From: Aquiflexum gelatinilyticum
GTDB taxonomy: Bacteria > Bacteroidota > Bacteroidia > Cytophagales > Cyclobacteriaceae
Reading direction: 5' to 3'
Length of the DNA: 64,000 bases
Assembly: GCF_024741135.1 (NCBI RefSeq)
Contig: NZ_JANSUY010000012.1
Coordinates: forward strand, 1-64,000
This document shows positions 52,351 to 60,550 of this stretch, one piece after another. The position numbers and the translations under genes are program-made. Every line of letters starts with the position of its first letter. Within the stretch, counting starts at the first letter, position 1. The notes beneath the pieces were generated by a model. That model saw only the letters and a list, made by a program, of their open reading frames with translations, was not told where the DNA came from and did no database searches.

Positions 52351-52902
52351 TCAATAAGAAACACCCTCTATATGGGCGTAAATTTCCTCAAAACTGAAAA
52401 TCCTTTCTTTGCTTGAATTTGTAAAATCAAGCAATTCCGGCAAAGGCAAGCCACCACTTTTGCCGATAGCAGGCCATTTTGGAGGAGTTGAAATCCAATT
52501 GCCATGATCATCCTTCATATGTCCCCGATCAGAAATAAAAGAGTGGATAAAATCCCCAGATGTGATGGCTTTGAATCCTGGAAGGTCTTTGCTTTCTTGA
52601 GAATGATCAGTCGGAAAAGTAGCTTCCAAATAACTTTTTAACGAGGAAGGAAATTCGAGGGTTGAATCAAAATCATAGATCAATTGGGATTCATGGTTAG
52701 AAGCCAACAAAACCACATGGTAATCCCACCAAACCACTTCGTCGCCGTTGGGGGATTTTTGGAATCTGAAGGAACAATTTCTGCTGCTGTTGGAGATGAT
52801 CAACACCTTTTTGGTAAATCCATCAAGTTCAGGATTCTGACATAGGTGCCAGATGTTTTCTTCGCAAAAATTTTCGGAGTACTTGAAGGTTTTGATTTTC
52901 AT
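52351..52902 (-). CDS. Protein N-terminal glutamine amidohydrolase, NTAQ1-like
   Basis: 183 residues from ATG 52902. It carries the whole NTAQ1 signature: NFCEENIWHLC with catalytic Cys13, WWDYHVVLL with His62, and IYDFDS with the Asp of the triad near 77. The C-terminal FISDRGHMKDDHGNW and PPKWPAI also match the animal and plant proteins. NTAQ1 deamidates N-terminal Gln to Glu, the first step of the Arg/N-degron pathway in eukaryotes. Bacterial homologues exist but have no settled role. No amino-acyl transferase (aat, bpt) gene is in the window. Cytosolic, no signal. Confidence 0.9.
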   Translation of the reverse strand: MKIKTFKYSENFCEENIWHLCQNPELDGFTKKVLIISNSSRNCSFRFQKSPNGDEVVWWDYHVVLLASNHESQLIYDFDSTLEFPSSLKSYLEATFPTDHSQESKDLPGFKAITSGDFIHSFISDRGHMKDDHGNWISTPPKWPAIGKSGGLPLPELLDFTNSSKERIFSFEEIYAHIEGVSY

Positions 52903-53017
52903 TGGCTGCCGCAAAAGTAACACAGACTTTGGCAATTGGCAGCATCTCCAAATTTATAATTTGGAAGAAAGAAATTGAATTGGAAATAGGAACAAAGAGA
53001 ATTCAGTCCAAATCGGG

Positions 53018-53608
53018 TTAAATCAGGTTCTCGGAGAGCACAAGGTCTTCTTTTGTGCGTTCCCTACAGATTTCTATTAATTGATAAATATCAGAGTCGA
53101 GGTAATCCGATTTTTTGATCTGAATGTCATTTTCATTCCTGAAGGAAAAACGCAGACCTCCCGATGAATCTATATGGTCAATCTTGGTCAAACCTGAAAT
53201 GTTGCGGTGAAACACGATGACACCCCGGAATTTCAATTGATAGCCGTCCAGGACTAAAGTGATTGGATTTAGATTTTTGACCAAAAGAAATAAAAAACAC
53301 TCATACAAAACGATCAACCAAAAGAGCACCAATGTCCATTTAGGTATTGGAACTCCCACAAAAAACAATAGGGTACCTACCACAGCAAGGGCTATAGTCC
53401 ATGTTTTGAAACTCTTCTTTTGCCTGCGCAAAAACAATTCCCCACCTACTCCCCTTGTCACCAATTTGTAATGCTCCCTTCCGTAAAAGGCAAACATCAA
53501 AATCAGACAAAAAGAGATAAGCCAATGATGATGACGAAGGTCCAAAACCAGAATCAAAACAATGGAAAGTATCAAAAAAGCTGTAACAATGATTTGTCTT
53601 TTTCTCAT
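53018..53608 (-). CDS. Membrane protein of unknown function
   Basis: 196 residues with four membrane helices in two hairpins (about 7-45 and 70-108), then a cytoplasmic strand-rich domain of about 80 residues (ITLVLDGYQLKFRGVIVFHRNISGLTKIDHI, GLRFSFRNENDIQI). The tail domain recalls the PH-like domains at 37985-38966, but the similarity is only by pattern. It begins MRKRQIIVTAF with positive residues, so the N-terminus is cytoplasmic. Standing alone; 115 bp from the NTAQ1-like gene upstream on the same strand. Confidence 0.65.
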   Translation of the reverse strand: MRKRQIIVTAFLILSIVLILVLDLRHHHWLISFCLILMFAFYGREHYKLVTRGVGGELFLRRQKKSFKTWTIALAVVGTLLFFVGVPIPKWTLVLFWLIVLYECFLFLLVKNLNPITLVLDGYQLKFRGVIVFHRNISGLTKIDHIDSSGGLRFSFRNENDIQIKKSDYLDSDIYQLIEICRERTKEDLVLSENLI

Positions 53609-53733
53609 AAATCTGAAGGAAAATAAACTGTGGATGAAAAAATCTTGGCGTCTAAGAAATTGTCATGTTTCAAATTAACTGATTCTGAACAATAATTAAA
53701 ATCTTTAGCAGAATGAAAATGCTGAAAAAGCAA

Positions 53734-53765
53734 AAAGAAGGAACATATTTACCTGTTCCTTCTTT
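53734..53765 (-). terminator. Terminator of guaA
   Basis: A 12-bp perfect stem, AAAGAAGGAACA (53734-53745) with TGTTCCTTCTTT (53754-53765), 8-base loop, 25 bp after the guaA stop. T-rich DNA follows on the minus strand. The end of the opposing frame is also T-rich, so it may work both ways. Confidence 0.85.
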
Positions 53766-53789
53766 CATTTTATGGATTTTGTTGTTTTT

Positions 53790-55319
53790 CTATTCCCACT
53801 CAATAGTAGCCGGTGGCTTCGAAGATATGTCATAAACAACTCTGTTGACGCCTTTGACACGGTTGATGATTTCGTTGGACATTTTACCCAGAAACTCATA
53901 AGGCAAATGGATCCAATCCGCAGTCATACCATCGACAGAACCTACAGCTCTTAAGGCTACAACTTTTTCATAAGTACGCTCATCTCCCATGACACCTACA
54001 GATTGAATGGGAAGGAGGATTGCACCTGCCTGCCATACCTGATTGTACAATCCTGAGTCTTTGAGGCCTTGGATAAAGATGTAATCGACTTCCTGAAGGG
54101 TTTTTACTTTCTCAGCAGTAATGTCTCCCAAAATCCTGATAGCAAGTCCCGGACCTGGAAAAGGATGTCTTCCGATGATTGCCTCCGGTATGTCCAAAGC
54201 CCTTCCAACTTCCCTCACCTCATCCTTGAATAAGGTATTCAAAGGCTCTACCACAGAAAGCTTCATAAAGTCCGGCAAGCCTCCCACATTGTGGTGGGAT
54301 TTGATAGTGGCAGAAGGTCCTTTGACAGATACCGATTCGATCACGTCAGGATAGATGGTACCTTGTCCAAGCCATTTGACACCTTCGATCTTGTGGGCTT
54401 CGTCATCAAAAACTTCGATAAATGCACGGCCTATTGCTTTTCGCTTTGCTTCAGGATCTGACAATCCCGCCAAGGCATCATAAAAACGTTTCTTGGCATC
54501 AACTCCGATCACATTCAAACCAAGAGTTTTGTAAGATTCTAAAACTTCTTCGTATTCATTTTTGCGGAGCAATCCATTGTCCACAAAAACACAATAGAGG
54601 TTTTTGCCGATAGCCCTATGGATCAATGTCGCAGCCACTGAAGAATCTACTCCCCCTGAAAGGCCCATGACTACATTGTCGTTTCCGATTTTTTCTTTGA
54701 GCTGAGCGACAGTGCTGTCTATAAATGTATCAGAAGTCCAATCTTGTGAACAACCACAGATATGGACCACAAAATTTCTAAGCAGGTTTTTACCTTCCAA
54801 TGAGTGTGTTACCTCGGGATGGAATTGGATCCCGTAGGTGACTTCGCCCTGGATTTTGAAGGCCGCTACTTTGACGGAGGCAGTACTTGCAATGATGTCA
54901 AAACCTTCCGGGAGTGTCTTGATGGTATCCCCATGAGACATCCAAACCTGAGAACCATGGGTCATTTCTTTCAACAAATCATGGTGCAGGTCAATGTGGT
55001 CGAGGTTTGCACGGCCATATTCCCGGATTTCTGAAGGAAGCACTTCTCCTCCGTATTTGTTTGCCAACAACTGCGCTCCATAGCAAACCCCCAAAAGCGG
55101 CAATTTACCCCGGAGGCTGTCAAGGTCCAAATCAGGGGAACCAGCATCTCTTACGGAACATGGACTGCCTGAAAGGATCACTCCTTTGATATCAGGGGTA
55201 ATTTCAGGAATCTTATTGAAGGGGTGAATTTCGCAATATACATTGAGTTCCCTCACGCGTCGGGCGATGAGTTGTGTGTATTGGGAACCAAAGTCTAGGA
55301 TGAGGATTTGTTCTGCCAT
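53790..55319 (-). CDS. guaA: GMP synthase (glutamine-hydrolysing)
   Basis: 509 residues from ATG 55319 ([13 protein letters not shown]). The class I amidotransferase domain (about 1-195) has [12 protein letters not shown] (nucleophile Cys) and QFHPEVTHS (His, Glu). The synthetase domain has P-loop [16 protein letters not shown] near 218. The C-terminal dimerisation domain ends with [14 protein letters not shown]. It converts XMP to GMP. It is transcribed alone with a strong terminator. Confidence 0.97.
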   Translation of the reverse strand: MAEQILILDFGSQYTQLIARRVRELNVYCEIHPFNKIPEITPDIKGVILSGSPCSVRDAGSPDLDLDSLRGKLPLLGVCYGAQLLANKYGGEVLPSEIREYGRANLDHIDLHHDLLKEMTHGSQVWMSHGDTIKTLPEGFDIIASTASVKVAAFKIQGEVTYGIQFHPEVTHSLEGKNLLRNFVVHICGCSQDWTSDTFIDSTVAQLKEKIGNDNVVMGLSGGVDSSVAATLIHRAIGKNLYCVFVDNGLLRKNEYEEVLESYKTLGLNVIGVDAKKRFYDALAGLSDPEAKRKAIGRAFIEVFDDEAHKIEGVKWLGQGTIYPDVIESVSVKGPSATIKSHHNVGGLPDFMKLSVVEPLNTLFKDEVREVGRALDIPEAIIGRHPFPGPGLAIRILGDITAEKVKTLQEVDYIFIQGLKDSGLYNQVWQAGAILLPIQSVGVMGDERTYEKVVALRAVGSVDGMTADWIHLPYEFLGKMSNEIINRVKGVNRVVYDISSKPPATIEWE

Positions 55320-55383
55320 GCGCAAAGGTACATAGGGCAGCCATAACGGGAAAAGGATTTCAGAAGATTATTTTGGAAAATGG

Positions 55384-55423
55384 GATTGGAAAATTAGAAA
55401 ATTGGAAGATTGGAAAATTGGGG
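55384..55423. repeat. Degenerate GGAAAATT tandem repeat
   Basis: GATTGGAAAATTAGAAAATT then GGAAGATTGGAAAATTGGGG: four to five units of (R)GAAAATT, 8 to 9 bases each, in the 193-bp gap upstream of guaA. It belongs with the other short-unit arrays in this window. Confidence 0.7.
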
Positions 55424-55512
55424 AGCTAATGGGTATTAAGTTAATTGGTTATAGGGTTATTTGTTAACCTGCTTCCCTGTTATCCTTTTTCTCCTGAAGC
55501 AAGATGGATTTT

Positions 55513-56523
55513 TTACCTGTTTTTTAATTTAACCGAGAATGCCTTCGAAGGATTTTTGATCAACATCAAATCCAATTCAGTTTGTGTAAATCCCTTTTCT
55601 TTCAGCATAGGGATCAATTCATCAAACAATGCAGTAAACCCTTTAAAATCCCCGCCATTTACTTCACCAGGGCTATACCATCCGGCATCGTGTGACAAAA
55701 GTACATGGTCCAAAAGCCCATTTTCCTTGCAGAAAGCTATCCTTTCCAAATGACCCGGTATATCCCAAGCTATGCCATCCAAGCTGATCCAAACTCCTTC
55801 ATTTTTGGCTTCAATGTATTTTTGAAAATCTTTTTCTGCCTGTGCATGCACCCATACAAAATGACCAAGGGCAACCTTTTCATTTTTCAGAACTTCGATT
55901 TGGGCTTTGGCTGTCTCCCATGTCCCTGTATGGGATACGATCAAAAGACCGGTTTTCTTGTAGGTCAAGGCAGCTGTCTTGACCAATTTCTCATCCATTT
56001 CTGAAAGTGAAGGACCACTGTTAACTGATATTTTGATAAAGCCCGGCTTGATTCCGGTATCTTCGATTCCATTTTGAAATTCTGCAATCCACCTTTTTGA
56101 AAGTTCTTCAACGGATTCTGAATAGGCATGGGACGGGAGATATTTACCCTCCACTGCGCCGTAGTAGCCAGTATTGGTAATAAACTGAATACCGGTAGCT
56201 CCTGTAAGCTTTTGGAGTAAAACAGGATCTTTACCCAAATAAGAAGGCGTACATTCAACCAAGGTTTTGACACCTCTTGCTTTTATTTCCGCCAAAAAAG
56301 GCAAAACCTTTTGCACCACGGAATCCTTATCCCAACGGTGATATCCTGTAGAATCTGCTCCGATAAAGTCCACCAAAATATGTTCATGGATCAATGTCAG
56401 GCCTATCTCCTCAGGGGAAATTTCTCCTGATACGGTAAGAATTTTACCCTCATCAATCTTTTGAGGCGAACATGCAAATAAGATTAGCAATAATAAAACG
56501 GGGAAGAATGTTCTCATGGGCAT
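55513..56523 (-). CDS. Phosphotriesterase-homology (amidohydrolase) lipoprotein
   Basis: 336 residues from ATG 56523, which has AAGGG eight bases upstream; an ATG at 56517 is also possible. Lipoprotein signal FPVLLLLILFAC (Cys about 18). The barrel keeps the PTE metal ligands: GLTLIHEHILVDF (HxH), GFIKISV (bridging Lys), LIVSHTGTW (His), HFVWVHAQA (His) and LLSHDAGW (Asp). PTE-homology proteins hydrolyse lactones or phosphate esters; the substrate is unknown. Lipid anchoring is unusual for a PTE homologue but not unique in Bacteroidota. Confidence 0.9.
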   Translation of the reverse strand: MPMRTFFPVLLLLILFACSPQKIDEGKILTVSGEISPEEIGLTLIHEHILVDFIGADSTGYHRWDKDSVVQKVLPFLAEIKARGVKTLVECTPSYLGKDPVLLQKLTGATGIQFITNTGYYGAVEGKYLPSHAYSESVEELSKRWIAEFQNGIEDTGIKPGFIKISVNSGPSLSEMDEKLVKTAALTYKKTGLLIVSHTGTWETAKAQIEVLKNEKVALGHFVWVHAQAEKDFQKYIEAKNEGVWISLDGIAWDIPGHLERIAFCKENGLLDHVLLSHDAGWYSPGEVNGGDFKGFTALFDELIPMLKEKGFTQTELDLMLIKNPSKAFSVKLKNR

Positions 56524-56554
56524 TGATTTTTCCCTTAAGGTAAAAAAAAATAGG

Positions 56555-57562
56555 CTAAGAATCCTCCAAATTGCTGTTTTCCCCTTCAAACAAAGTCTTC
56601 AATTCGACTGCGTGGATTTTCTCCACTTCTTCTAAATACCTTCCAAAAACCGCCGTGCTTCCATGGGTCAGGTATACCTTTTCAGCTTCAGTGGCTTTGA
56701 TGGCTGATATCAATCCTTCCCAATCCGCATGGTCTGACAAGACAAATCCGGCATCTGCTGCCCGTCTCCTCCTTGCTCCCCGGATATTCATCCATCCCGA
56801 ACATATGCCTGTTTGATAAGGCGAAAATTGCTTCATCCATTGAGAACCCATAGCCGATGGCGGGGCAATGATCATGGTTCCTCTAAACCGACTCTTTGGA
56901 ATTTCTTGATTGACTTTTGGGATCTCAGTTACTTTTACCCCATTTGCGAGAAGGGCCTGATTGGTATTCCAGATTGCCCCATGTGCAAAAACTTCTCCGA
57001 TAGAAAGATCAAGATGATTGATAATCCTTTGGGCTTTGCCCAAGGAATAAGCAAAAAGCACCGAGTTTCTACCTAAAGATGAATTTTGCTTCCACCAGGC
57101 GTTAATCGAAGTGAAAATTTCTTTTTGGCTTTGCCATTTGTATATAGGCATACCAAAAGTACATTCAGACACAAACTCATGGCATTTTATCGGTTCAAAA
57201 GGTTGGGAAAGTCCATCGTCTTCCGTCTTATAATCTCCTGAAATTACCACGGTTTTTCCTTTGTATTCCAACCTGACTTGTGCCGATCCGGGAATATGGC
57301 CCGCAGGATGCAGAGATAAAATCACCCCATTGATTTCCAAGCTTTCTTCATAGTCCATAGTTTCCAAAGAAATCTCCTGACCGAGACGGAGCTTCATGAC
57401 TTCGGCAGAATGATGATGAGAAAGATAATGTTTCATTCCCCATCGGGCGTGATCAGAATGTGCATGGGTGATGACTGCCTTGTCAACAGGTCTCCAAGGA
57501 TCTATAAAAATATCTGCTTGAGGGCAATACAATCCAGAAGGTGTCAATTCAAGTAGGTTCAT
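56555..57562 (-). CDS. Ligase-associated DNA exonuclease (metallo-beta-lactamase fold)
   Basis: 335 residues. MBL-fold motif ITHAHSDHARWGMK (about 32-45), GHIPGSAQVRL (His/Gly, about 88), VISGDYKTEDD (Asp metal ligand, about 110-120), and the beta-CASP region FAYSLGKAQRI, SGWMNIRGARRRR, SDHADW and LTHGS. This fits the mRNA 3'-processing-factor-like exonuclease that accompanies an ATP-dependent DNA ligase and an Lhr-type helicase in bacteria, as a DNA repair module. Neither partner is next to it, nor within this window. It overlaps no gene. Confidence 0.88.
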   Translation of the reverse strand: MNLLELTPSGLYCPQADIFIDPWRPVDKAVITHAHSDHARWGMKHYLSHHHSAEVMKLRLGQEISLETMDYEESLEINGVILSLHPAGHIPGSAQVRLEYKGKTVVISGDYKTEDDGLSQPFEPIKCHEFVSECTFGMPIYKWQSQKEIFTSINAWWKQNSSLGRNSVLFAYSLGKAQRIINHLDLSIGEVFAHGAIWNTNQALLANGVKVTEIPKVNQEIPKSRFRGTMIIAPPSAMGSQWMKQFSPYQTGICSGWMNIRGARRRRAADAGFVLSDHADWEGLISAIKATEAEKVYLTHGSTAVFGRYLEEVEKIHAVELKTLFEGENSNLEDS

Positions 57563-57621
57563 CTTTCTATATTTTTTCTTTACCTTCTTAAAAAATCAAT
57601 TCCTTTACCTTCGTCCCTTTT

Positions 57622-58251
57622 CTAAATTTCCTCCAATTCTTTTCCGGGCTTGGGATAGCTTAATCTGGCGATTTTCTTCCCAACATGGTATTCATCCAAA
57701 CCTGTTACTGTAACTGTTCCCAAGAGATTCAAGTCAAGAGAACCATCTGATCGCAGGCCTTTTTTATCTACCCAAACATGTTCGATGGCTCCGATAAGAA
57801 GCTCAGTCCCGTTGACTTTCAAGGTTTGGGACTCTACAAAACTACAACCTAGTTTTACCTTACTTTTGACAACAAAAGGTGCAAAAAAATCTCCGAGATA
57901 TTCTTCCTCCAATCCTGTGGCTTCAAATTCAGACCCGGAATACCTTGCCGCAGATTGGTGGGCTTCTCTGTAAAATTCTTCTGTTACGTGGTTAAGGGTG
58001 AAATAACCTGTTTCAAGAATATTTTCTAAAGTGTGTCTTTCGACAGTATGCGGTCTAAACAATATCCCAACCAAAGGTGGCGTAGCTCCGATATGAAAAA
58101 CCTGAGAAAACGGAGAAAGATTAGAAATGCCTTTCAGGCTCTTGGTGCCGATGAGATTTAGGCTTTTATATCCTGAAAGGCAGTTGATAAAATCCCTTCT
58201 AAAAGCCGATTCAGCCTCCATGATGGAAGCTTTATCGAAATGCTTCATCAT
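57622..58251 (-). CDS. Flavin reductase family protein
   Basis: 209 residues from ATG 58251 (MMKHFDKAS); that start overlaps the upstream stop as ATGA. FMN-binding split-barrel motifs: FRRDFINCLSGYKSLNLIGTKSLKGISNLSPFS (phosphate and isoalloxazine contacts), ATPPLVGILFRPH and HTLENILETGYFTLNHV. It reduces or carries flavin. In this phylum, close homologues sit next to photolyase-type genes, folE and an SDR, as here apart from the photolyase. Confidence 0.86.
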   Translation of the reverse strand: MMKHFDKASIMEAESAFRRDFINCLSGYKSLNLIGTKSLKGISNLSPFSQVFHIGATPPLVGILFRPHTVERHTLENILETGYFTLNHVTEEFYREAHQSAARYSGSEFEATGLEEEYLGDFFAPFVVKSKVKLGCSFVESQTLKVNGTELLIGAIEHVWVDKKGLRSDGSLDLNLLGTVTVTGLDEYHVGKKIARLSYPKPGKELEEI

Positions 58252-58691
58252 ATCAAAATGGCTTCTTCGATGGAATTGCAATATTTGATGTCTAACAAAT
58301 GGATGATGTTGTCAGGATTATTTTTCATGATTTGCTCTTTGGCGATCATTACCATTTTTTCAAACCATTTTTCTTCTGGCAGTATTTTTCGATGCTGATC
58401 CAATCCAAGCTCGAGCATTTTGTTTTTCCAGTTTAGAAAATACCATTCCATGCTAGGCTGGTGAAAGGCACGAAGGGATCTTTTGTCGAAAATGAATTTT
58501 TTGTATTTCCCTTTTTCAACGATCTCAGTGATATTGATAAAGGTATTTTTGAAATCATCAATCGGGATATAATCTGTCAATAACTCACAGATGATCATTC
58601 CCTTTTCTTGATTGGCATATACCTTGGCATATCTTTCTTCAAACATCAGTTCAAAGTTATTTAGCTCGATGGTATTGGCAGTAATATTCAT
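58248..58691 (-). CDS. Conserved hypothetical, STAS-like pattern
   Basis: 147 residues, no signal or membrane helix. A strand-helix alternation (FEERYAKVYANQEKGMIICELLTDYIPIDDFKNTF, KYKKFIFDKRSLRAFHQPSMEWYF) recalls the STAS/SpoIIAA-like single-domain proteins common in Cyclobacteriaceae. No partner kinase lies nearby. It is between a coiled-coil protein gene (20 bp upstream) and the flavin reductase (4-bp overlap). Confidence 0.62.
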   Translation of the reverse strand: MNITANTIELNNFELMFEERYAKVYANQEKGMIICELLTDYIPIDDFKNTFINITEIVEKGKYKKFIFDKRSLRAFHQPSMEWYFLNWKNKMLELGLDQHRKILPEEKWFEKMVMIAKEQIMKNNPDNIIHLLDIKYCNSIEEAILI

Positions 58692-58711
58692 GATTGTGTC
58701 TGGGGTAGAAA

Positions 58712-59086
58712 TTAGTGAAACGACCTGTTTTTCATGTTTTTACCATTTGTAACTTCTTCTTTGAAGCTACCTAGATTCTCTTCAAGACGTATGGCATAAT
58801 CCAAAGTTGTCTTAATTAGTTCTTGTTGGGAATGAATCTGCTCTTTCAGCCTTGAAAGCTCCCTATTCATGTCCCCTAATTTGGCTTCATACTCTTTCTT
58901 AAGCCTTTCCTTTTCCAGTCTGGCCTTTTCCAGTTCTTCCTTGAAAATCAAAAATGATTCTGGTGGAGTCCTCATAACATTAAATACTTTATACTCTGGG
59001 AGAATACCCAACTCTAATACAATTATCCTTACCAATTGTTTGAAATCTTTGAAATCACATACTTTTGACTGAGGACATACCTCCAT
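58712..59086 (-). CDS. Coiled-coil protein of unknown function
   Basis: About 124 residues. The centre (about 50-112) is a strongly charged heptad pattern, EELEKARLEKERLKKEYEAKL and REISRLKEQIHSQQEL-like sequence, so a dimeric coiled coil is likely. The start is uncertain: ATG 59086 overlaps the SDR gene by 32 bp; an in-frame ATG at the MRTPPESF position would remove the overlap but drop about 38 residues. No domain is known. It precedes the STAS-like gene by 20 bp. Confidence 0.55.
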   Translation of the reverse strand: MEVCPQSKVCDFKDFKQLVRIIVLELGILPEYKVFNVMRTPPESFLIFKEELEKARLEKERLKKEYEAKLGDMNRELSRLKEQIHSQQELIKTTLDYAIRLEENLGSFKEEVTNGKNMKNRSFH

Positions 59087-59741
59087 CAAGATGTAATACC
59101 TGCCCTGTCATCCAAGACGCATCTTTGGAAAGTAAAAAAACAGCAGCTCCGGCAATATCTTCCGCCTGACCATATCTTCCTAATGGGTGCCTTTTATTTG
59201 AAGCTTCTTTCTTGTCTTCATTGCCCAGGAGTGCCGAAGCCAAGGGTGTGTCAGTCAATGATGGCGCAACCACGTTAACCCTGATTTTATTTGGAGCCCA
59301 TTCTGCTGCGAGTGACTTTGCAAGTCCTTCGACTGCACCTTTGGCACTAGAAATAGAAGAATGAAACCCAAGCCCCACCTGTACAGCGACGGTGCTGAAA
59401 AGTACCACAGAAGCTGATTCGGATTTTTTTAGCCCTTTGAGACAAGCTTGCAATACTTTTACTGCTCCCAAAACATTGACTTCATAATCCCTTTGAAAAT
59501 CTTCAACAGAAAATCTGTGAAATGGCTTCAGATTGATAGTTCCCGGACAATAAACCAAGCCATCAATTACCTCAGGAAGTCCCTCAATGCTTTCAAATCG
59601 GGCTGTAACATCGAGTTGCTCTAGACCTTCTCCCGAACGGTGGTACACAAAGATGTTTGCGCCTTCACTTTCAAGTTTTTCAGTGATTGACTTTCCTATA
59701 CCGGAGTTGCCGCCGATGACCACAATGTTTTTATTATTCAT
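59055..59741 (-). CDS. Short-chain dehydrogenase/reductase
   Basis: 228 residues. Cofactor loop VIGGNSGIGKSI (about 8-19); YCPGTIN in place of NNAG; catalytic Ser in VVLFSTVAVQVG; and the YxxxK position reads SISSAKGAV, so Ser replaces the usual Tyr (FHSSISSAKG). The C-terminus GQVLHLDGGMSS is standard. Altered Tyr is notable, since it is the proton donor. Context with folE and PTPS suggests pteridine work, such as a sepiapterin reductase-like role; photolyase-linked homologues are the other option. Confidence 0.83.
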   Translation of the reverse strand: MNNKNIVVIGGNSGIGKSITEKLESEGANIFVYHRSGEGLEQLDVTARFESIEGLPEVIDGLVYCPGTINLKPFHRFSVEDFQRDYEVNVLGAVKVLQACLKGLKKSESASVVLFSTVAVQVGLGFHSSISSAKGAVEGLAKSLAAEWAPNKIRVNVVAPSLTDTPLASALLGNEDKKEASNKRHPLGRYGQAEDIAGAAVFLLSKDASWMTGQVLHLDGGMSSVKSM

Positions 59742-59802
59742 AATTCGCTTTATTATAAAATCGTTTTGTAAATAAAATGTTTGAAAATTTCAGGGTATAA
59801 AA

Positions 59803-59826
59803 AAACCGGAATCAAAGTCCCGGTTT
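59803..59826 (-). terminator. Terminator of folE
   Basis: AAACCGG (59803-59809) pairs with CCGGTTT (59820-59826) over a 10-base loop; on the minus strand TTTTTTTATA follows. It lies 26 bp beyond the folE stop and separates folE from the SDR gene. Confidence 0.78.
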
Positions 59827-59851
59827 GGTTTGGTCTAGTTTTCAAACTTTT

Positions 59852-60550
59852 TTACTTCATGCTGATATATTTCATGAACTCATTTCTTGAGTGTTCATCT
59901 TTTTCAAATTTTCCGCTGTAAAATGAGGTGACAGTAGCGCTGTTCACGTCCTGTATTCCCCTACTTGACACACACATGTGGTGTGCATCAATGATTACGG
60001 CTACGTCATCTGTACCCAGCATTTCTTTAAGTTCATTGCCGATCTGCATGGTCAGTCTTTCCTGTACCTGCGGACGTTTTGCAAAATACTGTACGATCCT
60101 GTTGATTTTGGAAAGGCCAATTACAGTTCCGTTGGAAATATAGGCGACGTGTGCTTTGCCGACTATCGGTACAAAATGGTGCTCGCAGTTGGAGTGGAAG
60201 GTGATATCTTTCTCCACCAGCATTTCATTGTATTTGTATTTGTTTTCAAAAAGTTTGACTTCAGGTTTGTTTTTTGGATCAAGCCCGCTGAAAATTTCTT
60301 TGATATACATTTTGGCCACCCTTTTTGGGGTGCCTTTAAGGCTGTCATCTGTCAGGTCAAGACCCAAAACATGCATTATTTCTCTAAAATGCTTTTCGAT
60401 CAGCTCCATTTTGAGCTCATCATCCATTTCAAAAGCATCCTCTCTCAGCGGAGTATCGTGGGAAGTCCCGATATGTTCGTCCCCCATTTCATCATAGGAT
60501 TGAGAAAAATTAATTCCCATCGTATTCAACAAAGTTTCTTTCTGTTTCAT
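59852..60550 (-). CDS. folE: GTP cyclohydrolase I
   Basis: 232 residues. The C-terminal catalytic domain has TFHSNCEHHFVPIVGKAHVAYI (zinc Cys and His), NRIVQYFAKRPQVQERLTMQI and DAHHMCVSSRGIQ (second zinc Cys). It converts GTP to 7,8-dihydroneopterin triphosphate, the shared first step to folate, biopterin and queuosine precursors. The start at 60550 overlaps ptpS by 41 bp; a later ATG (60520) would still overlap by 11. Immediate coupling to the PTPS gene points to the biopterin or queuosine branch. Confidence 0.95.
   Translation of the reverse strand: MKQKETLLNTMGINFSQSYDEMGDEHIGTSHDTPLREDAFEMDDELKMELIEKHFREIMHVLGLDLTDDSLKGTPKRVAKMYIKEIFSGLDPKNKPEVKLFENKYKYNEMLVEKDITFHSNCEHHFVPIVGKAHVAYISNGTVIGLSKINRIVQYFAKRPQVQERLTMQIGNELKEMLGTDDVAVIIDAHHMCVSSRGIQDVNSATVTSFYSGKFEKDEHSRNEFMKYISMK

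Noticed and set aside
52227-52364. N-terminal extension of the double-VOC lipoprotein
   Set aside because: It overlaps the NTAQ1-like gene and precedes a plain lipoprotein signal, so the later ATG is used.
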